Source of the DNA: Auanema rhodensis
Lineage: Eukaryota > Nematoda > Chromadorea > Rhabditida > Rhabditidae
DNA: 64,000 nt
Assembly: GCA_964057225.1 (NCBI GenBank)
Contig: OZ059895.1
Span: 19,602,688 to 19,666,687, forward strand
Direction: 5' to 3'
The notes under the pieces were generated by a model. It made no database searches, was not told the origin of the DNA, and was given only the letters and a program-made list of their open reading frames with translations. The number at the start of each line of letters is the position of its first letter. The stretch's first letter is position 1. Both the position numbers and the translations under genes were made by a program. Below are positions 25,737 through 39,777 of the stretch, piece after piece.

Positions 25737-27491
25737 TCACCCTGAAGAATTAATTTTTTCGTTGAATAACATTGTCCATCGTCTTTGCCTTAAAAAAAGT
25801 AATCTAAAAACAGCTACTTTTTGATAAATTATTTTAAAATTTTTCGAAAAAATTTTTGTCAAAATGTTTTTGGAAGCAATGTTGAGTGTACATGGAAACT
25901 CAACATACACTAATGCATCATTTTTTAAACGATCATAACTGATTTTTCTATTAAGCGTTTTTCAATGTAGTATAGTGCATTCGATGCGGATTTTTAAGCT
26001 GCGTCGATCTGTGTTATCAGATTTGCGCTAGCTTAAAAATGCACCGAGATATCAACTGATATAAGTTCACACTTATATCCTCGATTTTCACCCTGAAGAA
26101 TTAATTTTTTCGTTGAATAACATTGTCCATCGTCTTTGCCTTAAAAAAAGGAATCTAAAAACATCTACTTTTTGATAAATTATTTTAAAATTTTTCGAAA
26201 AAATTTTTGTCAAAATGTTTTTGGAAGCAATGTTGAGTGTACATGGAAACTCAACATACACTAATGCATAATTTTTCAAACGATCATAACTAATTTTTGT
26301 ATTAAGCGTTTCTCAATGTAGTATAGTGCATTCGATGCGGATTTTTAAGCTGCGTCGATCTGTGTTATCAGATTTGCGCTAGCTTAAAAATGCACCGAGA
26401 TATCAACTGATATAAGTTCACACTTATATCCTCGATTTTCACCCTGAAGAATTAATTTTTTCGTTGAGTAACATTGTCCATCGTCTTTGCCTTAAAAAAA
26501 GGAATCTAAAAACATCTACTTTTTGATAAATTATTTTAAAATTTTTCGAAAAAATTTTTGTCAAAATGTTTTTGGAAGCAATGTTGAGTGTACATGGAAA
26601 CTCAACATACACTAATGCATCATTTTTCAAACGATCATAACTAATTTTTGTATTAAGCGTTTCTCATTGTAGTGTAGTGCATTCGATGCGGATTTTTAAG
26701 CTGCGTCGATCTGTGTTATCAGATTTGCGCTAGCTTAAAAATGCACCGAGATATCAACTGATATAAGTTCACACTTATATCCTCGATTTTCACCCTGAAG
26801 AATTAATTTTTTCGTTGAATAACATTGTCCATCGTCTTTGCCTTAAAAAAAGTAATCTAAAAACAGCTACTTTTTGATAAATTATTTTAAAATTTTTCGA
26901 AAAAATTTTTGTCAAAATGTTTTTGGAAGCAATGTTGAGTGTACATGGAAACTCAACATACACTAATGCATCATTTTTTAAACGATCATAACTGATTTTT
27001 CTATTAAGCGTTTTTCAATGTAGTATAGTGCATTCGATGCGGATTTTTAAGCTGCGTCGATCTGTGTTATCAGATTTGCGCTAGCTTAAAAATGCACCGA
27101 GATATCAACTGATATAAGTTCACACTTATATCCTCGATTTTCACCCTGAAGAATTAATTTTTTCGTTGAATAACATTGTCCATCGTCTTTGCCTTAAAAA
27201 AAGGAATCTAAAAACATCTACTTTTTGATAAATTATTTTAAAATTTTTCGAAAAAATTTTTGTCAAAATGTTTTTGGAAGCAATGTTGAGTGTACATGGA
27301 AACTCAACATACACTAATGCATAATTTTTCAAACGATCATAACTAATTTTTGTATTAAGCGTTTCTCAATGTAGTATAGTGCATTCGATGCGGATTTTTA
27401 AGCTGCGTCGATCTGTGTTATCAGATTTGCGCTAGCTTAAAAATGCACCGAGATATCAACTGATATAAGTTCACACTTATATCCTCGATTT

Positions 27492-29246
27492 TCACCCTGA
27501 AGAATTAATTTTTTCGTTGAGTAACATTGTCCATCGTCTTTGCCTTAAAAAAAGGAATCTAAAAACATCTACTTTTTGATAAATTATTTTAAAATTTTTC
27601 GAAAAAATTTTTGTCAAAATGTTTTTGGAAGCAATGTTGAGTGTACATGGAAACTCAACATACACTAATGCATAATTTTTCAAACGATCATAACTAATTT
27701 TTGTATTAAGCGTTTCTCAATGTAGTATAGTGCATTCGATGCGGATTTTTAAGCTGCGTCGATCTGTGTTATCAGATTTGCGCTAGCTTAAAAATGCACC
27801 GAGATATCAACTGATATAAGTTCACACTTATATCCTCGATTTTCACCCTGAAGAATTAATTTTTTCGTTGAGTAACATTGTCCATCGTCTTTGCCTTAAA
27901 AAAAGGAATCTAAAAACATCTACTTTTTGATAAATTATTTTAAAATTTTTCGAAAAAATTTTTGTCAAAATGTTTTTGGAAGCAATGTTGAGTGTACATG
28001 GAAACTCAACATACACTAATGCATAATTTTTCAAACGATCATAACTAATTTTTGTATTAAGCGTTTCTCAATGTAGTATAGTGCATTCGATGCGGATTTT
28101 TAAGCTGCGTCGATCTGTGTTATCAGATTTGCGCTAGCTTAAAAATGCACCGAGATATCAACTGATATAAGTTCACACTTATATCCTCGATTTTCACCCT
28201 GAAGAATTAATTTTTTCGTTGAGTAACATTGTCCATCGTCTTTGCCTTAAAAAAAGGAATCTAAAAACATCTACTTTTTGATAAATTATTTTAAAATTTT
28301 TCGAAAAAATTTTTGTCAAAATGTTTTTGGAAGCAATGTTGAGTGTACATGGAAACTCAACATACACTAATGCATAATTTTTCAAACGATCATAACTAAT
28401 TTTTGTATTAAGCGTTTCTCAATGTAGTATAGTGCATTCGATGCGGATTTTTAAGCTGCGTCGATCTGTGTTATCAGATTTGCGCTAGCTTAAAAATGCA
28501 CCGAGATATCAACTGATATAAGTTCACACTTATATCCTCGATTTTCACCCTGAAGAATTAATTTTTTCGTTGAGTAACATTGTCCATCGTCTTTGCCTTA
28601 AAAAAAGGAATCTAAAAACATCTACTTTTTGATAAATTATTTTAAAATTTTTCGAAAAAATTTTTGTCAAAATGTTTTTGGAAGCAATGTTGAGTGTACA
28701 TGGAAACTCAACATACACTAATGCATAATTTTTCAAACGATCATAACTAATTTTTGTATTAAGCGTTTCTCAATGTAGTATAGTGCATTCGATGCGGATT
28801 TTTAAGCTGCGTCGATCTGTGTTATCAGATTTGCGCTAGCTTAAAAATGCACCGAGATATCAACTGATATAAGTTCACACTTATATCCTCGATTTTCACC
28901 CTGAAGAATTAATTTTTTCGTTGAGTAACATTGTCCATCGTCTTTGCCTTAAAAAAAGGAATCTAAAAACATCTACTTTTTGATAAATTATTTTAAAATT
29001 TTTCGAAAAAATTTTTGTCAAAATGTTTTTGGAAGCAATGTTGAGTGTACATGGAAACTCAACATACACTAATGCATAATTTTTCAAACGATCATAACTA
29101 ATTTTTGTATTAAGCGTTTCTCAATGTAGTATAGTGCATTCGATGCGGATTTTTAAGCTGCGTCGATCTGTGTTATCAGATTTGCGCTAGCTTAAAAATG
29201 CACCGAGATATCAACTGATATAAGTTCACACTTATATCCTCGATTT
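27492..29246 (-). repeat. Homogenised tract: five apparently identical satellite B units
   Basis: Units starting at 27492, 27843, 28194, 28545 and 28896 share one combination of variants (GAGTAAC, GATAAATT, GCATAATT, TTGTATTAAG, GTATAG), and I find no base differing among them. Elsewhere neighbouring units usually differ at several of these sites. The unit at 27141 differs only at GAATAAC, as far as I can see. Confidence 0.8.
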
Positions 29247-31001
29247 TCACCCTGAAGAATTAATTTTTTCGTTGAGTAACATTGTCCATCGTCTTTGCCT
29301 TAAAAAAAGGAATCTAAAAACATCTACTTTTTGATAAATTATTTTAAAATTTTTCGAAAAAATTTTTGTCAAAATGTTTTTGGAAGCAATGTTGAGTGTA
29401 CATGGAAACTCAACATACACTAATGCATCATTTTTTAAACGATCATAACTGATTTTTCTATTAAGCGTTTCTCAATGTAGTATAGTGCATTCGATGCGGA
29501 TTTTTAAGCTGCGTCGATCTGTGTTATCAGATTTGCGCTAGCTTAAAAATGCACCGAGATATCAACTGATATAAGTTCACACTTATATCCTCGATTTTCA
29601 CCCTGAAGAATTAATTTTTTCGTTGAATAACATTGTCCATCGTCTTTGCCTTGAAAAAAGGAATCTAAAAACATCTACTTTTTGATAAATTATTTTAAAA
29701 TTTTTCGAAAAAATTTTTGTCAAAATGTTTTTGGAAGCAATGTTGAGTGTACATGGAAACTCAACATACACTAATGCATCATTTTTCAAACGATCATAAC
29801 TAATTTTTCTATAAAGCGTTTCTCAATGTAGTATAGTGCATTCGATGCGGATTTTTAAGCTGCGTCGATCTGTGTTATCAGATTTGCGCTAGCTTAAAAA
29901 TGCACCGAGATATCAACTGATATAAGTTCACACTTATATCCTCGATTTTCACCCTGAAGAATTAATTTTTTCGTTGAGTAACATTGTCCATCGTCTTTGC
30001 CTTAAAAAAAGGAATCTAAAAACATCTACTTTTTGATAAATTATTTTAAAATTTTTCGAAAAAATTTTTGTCAAAATGTTTTTGGAAGCAATGTTGAGTG
30101 TACATGGAAACTCAACATACACTAATGCATAATTTTTCAAACGATCATAACTAATTTTTGTATTAAGCGTTTCTCAATGTAGTATAGTGCATTCGATGCG
30201 GATTTTTAAGCTGCGTCGATCTGTGATATCAGATTTGCGCTAGCTTAAAAATGCACCGAGATATCAACTGATATAAGTTCACACTTATATCCTCGATTTT
30301 CACCCTGAAGAATTAATTTTTTCGTTGAGTAACATTGTCCATCGTCTTTGCCTTAAAAAAAGGAATCTAAAAACATCTACTTTTTGATAAATTATTTTAA
30401 AATTTTTCGAAAAAATTTTTGTCAAAATGTTTTTGGAAGCAATGTTGAGTGTACATGGAAACTCAACATACACTAATGCATAATTTTTCAAACGATCATA
30501 ACTAATTTTTGTATTAAGCGTTTCTCAATGTAGTGTAGTGCATTCGATGCGGAGTTTTAAGCTGCGTCGATCTGTGTTATCAGATTTGCGCTAGCTTAAA
30601 AATGCACCGAGATATCAACTGATATAAGTTCACACTTATATCCTCGATTTTCACCCTGAAGAATTAATTTTTTCGTTGAATAACATTGTCCATCGTCTTT
30701 GCCTTGAAAAAAGGAATCTAAAAACATCTACTTTTTGATAAATTATTTTAAAATTTTTCGAAAAAATTTTTGTCAAAATGTTTTTGGAAGCAATGTTGAG
30801 TGTACATGGAAACTCAACATACACTAATGCATCATTTTTCAAACGATCATAACTAATTTTTCTATAAAGCGTTTCTCAATGTAGTATAGTGCATTCGATG
30901 CGGATTTTTAAGCTGCGTCGATCTGTGTTATCAGATTTGCGCTAGCTTAAAAATGCACCGAGATATCAACTGATATAAGTTCACACTTATATCCTCGATT
31001 T

Positions 31002-33809
31002 TCACCCTGAAGAATTAATTTTTTCGTTGAATAACATTGTCCATCGTCTTTGCCTTAAAAAAAGGAATCTAAAAACATCTACTTTTTGATGAATTATTTT
31101 AAAATTTTTCGAAAAAATTTTTGTCAAAATGTTTTTGGAAGCAATGTTGAGTGTACATGGAAACTCAACATACACTAATGCATCATTTTTCAAACGATCA
31201 TAACTAATTTTTGTATTAAGCGTTTCTCAATGTAGTGTAGTGCATTCGATGCGGATTTTTAAGCTGCGTCGATCTGTGTTATCAGATTTGCGCTAGCTTA
31301 AAAATGCACCGAGATATCAACTGATATAAGTTCACACTTATATCCTCGATTTTCACCCTGAAGAATTAATTTTTTCGTTGAATAACATTGTCCTTCGTCT
31401 TTGCCTTAAAAAAAGGAATCTAAAAACATCTACTTTTTGATGAATTATTTTAAAATTTTTCGAAAAAATTTTTGTCAAAATGTTTTTGGAAGCAATGTTG
31501 AGTGTACATGGAAACTCAACATACACTAATGCATCATTTTTCAAACGATCATAACTAATTTTTGTATTAAGCGTTTCTCAATGTAGTATAGTGCATTCGA
31601 TGCGGATTTTTAAGCTGCGTCGATCTGTGTTATCAGATTTGCGCTAGCTTAAAAATGCACCGAGATATCAACTGATATAAGTTCACACTTATATCCTCGA
31701 TTTTCACCCTGAAGAATTAATTTTTTCGTTGAATAACATTGTCCATCGTCTTTGCCTTAAAAAAAGGAATCTAAAAACATCTACTTTTTGATGAATTATT
31801 TTAAAATTTTTCGAAAAAATTTTTGTCAAAATGTTTTTGGAAGCAATGTTGAGTGTACATGGAAACTCAACATACACTAATGCATCATTTTTCAAACGAT
31901 CATAACTAATTTTTGTATTAAGCGTTTCTCAATGTAGTATAGTGCATTCGATGCGGATTTTTAAGCTGCGTCGATCTGTGTTATCAGATTTGCGCTAGCT
32001 TAAAAATGCACCGAGATATCAACTGATATAAGTTCACACTTATATCCTCGATTTTCACCCTGAAGAATTAATTTTTTCGTTGAATAACATTGTCCATCGT
32101 CTTTGCCTTGAAAAAAGGAATCTAAAAACATCTACTTTTTGATAAATTATTTTAAAATTTTTCGAAAAAATTTTTGTCAAAATGTTTTTGGAAGCAATGT
32201 TGAGTGTACATGGAAACTCAACATACACTAATGCATCATTTTTCAAACGATCATAACTAATTTTTGTATTAAGCGTTTCTCAATGTAGTGTAGTGCATTC
32301 GATGCGGATTTTTAAGCTGCGTCGATCTGTGTTATCAGATTTGCGCTAGCTTAAAAATGCACCGAGATATCAACTGATATAAGTTCACACTTATATCCTC
32401 GATTTTCACCCTGAAGAATTAATTTTTTCGTTGAATAACATTGTCCATCGTCTTTGCCTTAAAAAAAGGAATCTAAAAACATCTACTTTTTGATAAATTA
32501 TTTTAAAATTTTTCGAAAAAATTTTTGTCAAAATGTTTTTGGAAGCAATGTTGAGTGTACATGGAAACTCAACATACACTAATGCATCATTTTTCAAACG
32601 ATCATAACTAATTTTTGTATTAAGCGTTTCTCAATGTAGTGTAGTGCATTCGATGCGGATTTTTAAGCTGCGTCGATCTGTGTTATCAGATTTGCGCTAG
32701 CTTAAAAATGCACCGAGATATCAACTGATATAAGTTCACACTTATATCCTCGATTTTCACCCTGAAGAATTAATTTTTTCGTTGAATAACATTGTCCATC
32801 GTCTTTACCTTAAAAAAAGGAATCTAAAAACATCTACTTTTTGATGAATTATTTTAAAATTTTTCGAAAAAATTTTTGTCAAAATGTTTTTGGAAGCAAT
32901 GTTGAGTGTACATGGAAACTCAACATACACTAATGCATCATTTTTCAAACGATCATAACTAATTTTTGTATTAAGCGTTTCTCAATGTAGTGTAGTGCAT
33001 TCGATGCGGATTTTTAAGCTGCGTCGATCTGTGTTATCAGATTTGCGCTAGCTTAAAAATGCACCGAGATATCAACTGATATAAGTTCACACTTATATCC
33101 TCGATTTTCACCCTGAAGAATTAATTTTTTCGTTGAATAACATTGTCCATCGTCTTTGCCTTAAAAAAAGGAATCTAAAAACATCTACTTTTTGATAAAT
33201 TATTTTAAAATTTTTCGAAAAAATTTTTGTCAAAATGTTTTTGGAAGCAATGTTGAGTGTACATGGAAACTCAACATACACTAATGCATCATTTTTCAAA
33301 CGATCATAACTAATTTTTGTATTAAGCGTTTCTCAATGTAGTGTAGTGCATTCGATGCGGATTTTTAAGCTGCGTCGATCTGTGTTATCAGATTTGCGCT
33401 AGCTTAAAAATGCACCGAGATATCAACTGATATAAGTTCACACTTATATCCTCGATTTTCACCCTGAAGAATTAATTTTTTCGTTGAATAACATTGTCCA
33501 TCGTCTTTGCCTTAAAAAAAGTAATCTAAAAACAGCTACTTTTTGATAAATTATTTTAAAATTTTTCGAAAAAATTTTTGTCAAAATGTTTTTGGAAGCA
33601 ATGTTGAGTGTACATGGAAACTCAACATACACTAATGCATCATTTTTTAAACGATCATAACTGATTTTTCTATTAAGCGTTTCTCAATGTAGTATAGTGC
33701 ATTCGATGCGGATTTTTAAGCTGCGTCGATCTGTGTTATCAGATTTGCGCTAGCTTAAAAATGCACCGAGATATCAACTGATATAAGTTCACACTTATAT
33801 CCTCGATTT
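31002..33809 (-). repeat. Satellite B seven-unit repeat, displaced later copy
   Basis: The order of unit types seen at 23982-26087 returns here. The CTTTACC marker at about 32808 is 7371 bp (21 units, three times seven) from the one at 25437. It is followed by a unit with AAAGTAATC and CAGCTAC at about 33520, as at 23694 and 25798. Confidence 0.65.
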
Positions 33810-35765
33810 TCACCCTGAAGAATTAATTTTTTCGTTGAATAACATTGTCCATCGTCTTTGCCTTAAAAAAAGGAATCTAAAAACATCTACTTTTTGATAA
33901 ATTATTTTAAAATTTTTCGAAAAAATTTTTGTCAAAATGTTTTTGGAAGCAATGTTGAGTGTACATGGAAACTCAACATACACTAATGCATAATTTTTCA
34001 AACGATCATAACTAATTTTTGTATTAAGCGTTTCTCAATGTAGTATAGTGCATTCGATGCGGATTTTTAAGCTGCGTCGATCTGTGTTATCAGATTTGCG
34101 CTAGCTTAAAAATGCACCGAGATATCAACTGATATAAGTTCACACTTATATCCTCGATTTTCACCCTGAAGAATTAATTTTTTCGTTGAGTAACATTGTC
34201 CATCGTCTTTGCCTTAAAAAAAGGAATCTAAAAACATCTACTTTTTGATAAATTATTTTAAAATTTTTCGAAAAAATTTTTGTCAAAATGTTTTTGGAAG
34301 CAATGTTGAGTGTACATGGAAACTCAACATACACTAATGCATAATTTTTCAAACGATCATAACTAATTTTTGTATTAAGCGTTTCTCAATGTAGTATAGT
34401 GCATTCGATGCGGATTTTTAAGCTGCGTCGATCTGTGTTATCAGATTTGCGCTAGCTTAAAAATGCACCGAGATATCAACTGATATAAGTTCACACTTAT
34501 ATCCTCGATTTTCACCCTGAAGAATTAATTTTTTCGTTGAATAACATTGTCCATCGTCTTTGCCTTGAAAAAAGGAATCTAAAAACATCTACTTTTTGAT
34601 AAATTATTTTAAAATTTTTCGAAAAAATTTTTGTCAAAATGTTTTTGGAAGCAATGTTGAGTGTACATGGAAACTCAACATACACTAATGCATCATTTTT
34701 CAAACGATCATAACTAATTTTTCTATAAAGCGTTTCTCAATGTAGTATAGTGCATTCGATGCGGATTTTTAAGCTGCGTCGATCTGTGTTATCAGATTTG
34801 CGCTAGCTTAAAAATGCACCGAGATATCAACTGATATAAGTTCACACTTATATCCTCGATTTTCACCCTGAAGAATTAATTTTTTCGTTGAGTAACATTG
34901 TCCATCGTCTTTGCCTTAAAAAAAGGAATCTAAAAACATCTACTTTTTGATAAATTATTTTAAAATTTTTCGAAAAAATTTTTGTCAAAATGTTTTTGGA
35001 AGCAATGTTGAGTGTACATGGAAACTCAACATACACTAATGCATCATTTTTTAAACGATCATAACTAATTTTTGTATTAAGCGTTTTTCAATGTAGTATA
35101 GTGCATTCGATGCGGATTTTTAAGCTGCGACGATCTGTGTTATCAGATTTGCGCTAGCTTAAAAATGCACCGAGATATCAACTGATATAAGTTCACACTT
35201 ATATCCTCGATTTTCACCCTGAAGAATTAATTTTTTCGTTGAATAACATTGTCCATCGTCTTTGCCTTGAAAAAAGGAATCTAAAAACATCTACTTTTTG
35301 ATAAATTATTTTAAAATTTTTCGAAAAAATTTTTGTCAAAATGTTTTTGGAAGCAATGTTGAGTGTACATGGAAACTCAACATACACTAATGCATCATTT
35401 TTCAAACGATCATAACTAATTTTTCTATAAAGCGTTTCTCAATGTAGTATAGTGCATTCGATGCGGATTTTTAAGCTGCGTCGATCTGTGTTATCAGATT
35501 TGCGCTAGCTTAAAAATGCACCGAGATATCAACTGATATAAGTTCACACTTATATCCTCGATTTTCACCCTGAAGAATTAATTTTTTCGTTGAGTAACAT
35601 TGTCCATCGTCTTTGCCTTAAAAAAAGGAATCTAAAAACATCTACTTTTTGATAAATTACTTTAAAATTTTTCGAAAAAATTTTTGTCAAAATGTTTTTG
35701 GAAGCAATGTTGAGTGTACATGGAAACTCAACATACACTAATGCATCATTTTTTAAACGATCATA

Positions 35766-35782
35766 ACTAATTTTTTATTAAG
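35766..35782 (-). other. Single-base deletion in the T run of a satellite B unit
   Basis: CTAATTTTTTATTAAG here is one T shorter than the common CTAATTTTTTTATTAAG form. The unit spacing 35214 to 35915 is 701 bp. The same shortening appears near 38929. Confidence 0.8.
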
Positions 35783-38700
35783 CGTTTTTCAATGTAGTAT
35801 AGTGCATTCGATGCGGAGTTTTAAGCTGCGTCGATCTGTGTTATCAGATTTGCGCTAGCTTAAAAATGCACCGAGATATCAACTGATATAAGTTCACACT
35901 TATATCCTCGATTTTCACCCTGAAGAATTAATTTTTTCGTTGAATAACATTGTCCATCGTCTTTGCCTTGAAAAAAGGAATCTAAAAACATCTACTTTTT
36001 GATAAATTATTTTAAAATTTTTCGAAAAAATTTTTGTCAAAATGTTTTTGGAAGCAATGTTGAGTGTACATGGAAACTCAACATACACTAATGCATCATT
36101 TTTCAAACGATCATAACTAATTTTTCTATAAAGCGTTTCTCAATGTAGTATAGTGCATTCGATGCGGATTTTTAAGCTGCGTCGATCTGTGTTATCAGAT
36201 TTGCGCTAGCTTAAAAATGCACCGAGATATCAACTGATATAAGTTCACACTTATATCCTCGATTTTCACCCTGAAGAATTAATTTTTTCGTTGAATAACA
36301 TTGTCCATCGTCTTTGCCTTAAAAAAAGGAATCTAAAAACATCTACTTTTTAATGAATTATTTTAAAATTTTTCGAAAAAATTTTTGTCAAAATGTTTTT
36401 GGAAGCAATGTTGAGTGTACATGGAAACTCAACATACACTAATGCATCATTTTTCAAACGATCATAACTAATTTTTGTATTAAGCGTTTCTCAATGTAGT
36501 GTAGTGCATTCGATGCGGATTTTTAAGCTGCGTCGATCTGTGTTATCAGATTTGCGCTAGCTTAAAAATGCACCGAGATATCAACTGATATAAGTTCACA
36601 CTTATATCCTCGATTTTCACCCTGAAGAATTAATTTTTTCGTTGAATAACATTGTCCATCGTCTTTGCCTTAAAAAAAGGAATCTAAAAACATCTACTTT
36701 TTGATAAATTATTTTAAAATTTTTCGAAAAAATTTTTGTCAAAATGTTTTTGGAAGCAATGTTGAGTGTACATGGAAACTCAACATACACTAATGCATCA
36801 TTTTTCAAACGATCATAACTAATTTTTGTATTAAGCGTTTCTCAATGTAGTGTAGTGCATTCGATGCGGATTTTTAAGCTGCGTCGATCTGTGTTATCAG
36901 ATTTGCGCTAGCTTAAAAATGCACCGAGATATCAACTGATATAAGTTCACACTTATATCCTCGATTTTCACCCTGAAGAATTAATTTTTTCGTTGAATAA
37001 CATTGTCCATCGTCTTTGCCTTAAAAAAAGGAATCTAAAAACATCTACTTTTTGATAAATTATTTTAAAATTTTTCGAAAAAATTTTTGTCAAAATGTTT
37101 TTGGAAGCAATGTTGAGTGTACATGGAAACTCAACATACACTAATGCATCATTTTTTAAACGATCATAACTGATTTTTCTATTAAGCGTTTCTCAATGTA
37201 GTATAGTGCATTCGATGCGGATTTTTAAGCTGCGTCGATCTGTGTTATCAGATTTGCGCTAGCTTAAAAATGCACCGAGATATCAACTGATATAAGTTCA
37301 CACTTATATCCTCGATTTTCACCCTGAAGAATTAATTTTTTCGTTGAGTAACATTGTCCATCGTCTTTGCCTTAAAAAAAGGAATCTAAAAACATCTACT
37401 TTTTGATAAATTATTTTAAAATTTTTCGAAAAAATTTTTGTCAAAATGTTTTTGGAAGCAATGTTGAGTGTACATGGAAACTCAACATACACTAATGCAT
37501 CATTTTTTAAACGATCATAACTGATTTTTCTATTAAGCGTTTCTCAATGTAGTATAGTGCATTCAATGCGGATTTTGAAGCTGCGTCGATCTGTGTTATC
37601 AGATTTGCGCTAGCTTAAAAATGCACCGAGATATCAACTGATATAAGTTCACACTTATATCCTCGATTTTCACCCTGAAGAATTAATTTTTTCGTTGAAT
37701 AACATTGTCCATCGTCTTTGCCTTAAAAAAAGGAATCTAAAAACATCTACTTTTTGATGAATTATTTTAAAATTTTTCGAAAAAATTTTTGTCAAAATGT
37801 TTTTGTAAGCAATGTTGAGTGTACATGGAAACTCAATATACACTAATGCATCATTTTTCAAACGATCATAACTAATTTTTGTATTAAGCGTTTCTCAATG
37901 TAGTGTAGTGCATTCGATGCGGATTTTTAAGCTGCGTCGATCTGTGTTATCAGATTTGCGCTAGCTTAAAAATGCACCGAGATATCAACTGATATAAGTT
38001 CACACTTATATCCTCGATTTTCACCCTGAAGAATTAATTTTTTCGTTGAATAACATTGTCCATCGTCTTTGCCTTAAAAAAAGGAATCTAAAAACATCTA
38101 CTTTTTGATGAATTATTTTAAAATTTTTCGAAAAAATTTTTGTCAAAATGTTTTTGGAAGCAATGTTGAGTGTACATGGAAACTCAACATACACTAATGC
38201 ATCATTTTTCAAACGATCATAACTAATTTTTGTATTAAGCGTTTCTCAATGTAGTGTAGTGCATTCGATGCGGATTTTTAAGCTGCGTCGATCTGTGTTA
38301 TCAGATTTGCGCTAGCTTAAAAATGCACCGAGATATCAACTGATATAAGTTCACACTTATATCCTCGATTTTCACCCTGAAGAATTAATTTTTTCGTTGA
38401 ATAACATTGTCCATCGTCTTTGCCTTAAAAAAAGGAATCTAAAAACATCTACTTTTTGATAAATTATTTTAAAATTTTTCGAAAAAATTTTTGTCAAAAT
38501 GTTTTTGGAAGCAATGTTGAGTGTACATGGAAACTCAACATACACTAATGCATCATTTTTTAAACGATCATAACTAATTTTTTTATTAAGCGTTTTTCAA
38601 TGTAGTATAGTGCATTCGATGCGGATTTTTAAGCTGCGTCGATCTGTGTTATCAGATTTGCGCTAGCTTAAAAATGCACCGAGATATCAACTGATATAAG

Positions 38701-38924
38701 TTCACACTTATATCCTTGATTTTCACCCTGAAGAATTAATTTTTTCGTTGAATAACATTGTCCATCGTCTTTGCCTTAAAAAAAGGAATCTAAAAACATC
38801 TACTTTTTGATGAATTATTTTAAAATTTTTCGAAAAAATTTTTGTCAAAATGTTTTTGGAAGCAATGTTGAGTGTACATGGAAACTCAACATACACTAAT
38901 GCATCATTTTTTAAACGATCATAA

Positions 38925-38995
38925 CTAATTTTTTATTAAGCGTTTTTCAATGTAGTATAGTGCATTCGATGCGGATTTTTAAGCTGCTGCGTCGA
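38925..38995 (-). other. Satellite B unit with a 1-bp loss and a 3-bp gain
   Basis: A T is missing near 38929-38937, and AAGCTGCTGCGTCG near 38983 has a duplicated CTG compared with AAGCTGCGTCG. The spacing from 38021 to 39778 is five units plus two bases, as expected from both changes. Confidence 0.8.
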
Positions 38996-39777
38996 TCTGT
39001 GTTATCAGATTTGCGCTAGCTTAAAAATGCACCGAGATATCAACTGATATAAGTTCACACTTATATCCTCGATTTTCACCCTGAAGAATTAATTTTTTCG
39101 TTGAGTGACATTGTCCATCGTCTTTGCCTTAAACAAAGGAATCTAAAAACATCTACTTTTTGATAAATTATTTTAAAATTTTTCGAAAAAATTTTTGTCA
39201 AAATGTTTTTGGAAGCAATGTTGAGTGTACATGGAAACTCAACATACACTAATGCATCATTTTTTAAACGATCATAACTGATTTTTCTATTAAGCGTTTC
39301 TCAATGTAGTATAGTGCATTCGATGCGGATTTTTAAGCTGCGTCGATCTGTGTTATCAGATTTGCGCTAGCTTAAAAATGCACCGAGATATCAACTGATA
39401 TAAGTTCACACATATATCCTCCATTTTCACCCTGAAGAATTAATTTTTTCGTTGAGTAACATTGTCCATCGTCTTTGCCTTAAAAAAAGGAATCTAAAAA
39501 CATCTACTTTTTGATAAATTATTTTAAAATTTTTCGAAAAAATTTTTGTCAAAATGTTTTTGGAAGCAATGTTGAGTGTACATGGAAACTCAACATACAC
39601 TAATGCATCATTTTTTAAACGATCATAACTAATTTTTTTATTAAGCGTTTTTCAATGTAGTATAGTGCATTCGATGCGGATTTTTAAGCTGCGTCGATCT
39701 GTGTTATCAGATTTGCGCTAGCTTAAAAATGCACCGAGATATCAACTGATATAAGTTCACACTTATATCCTCGATTT

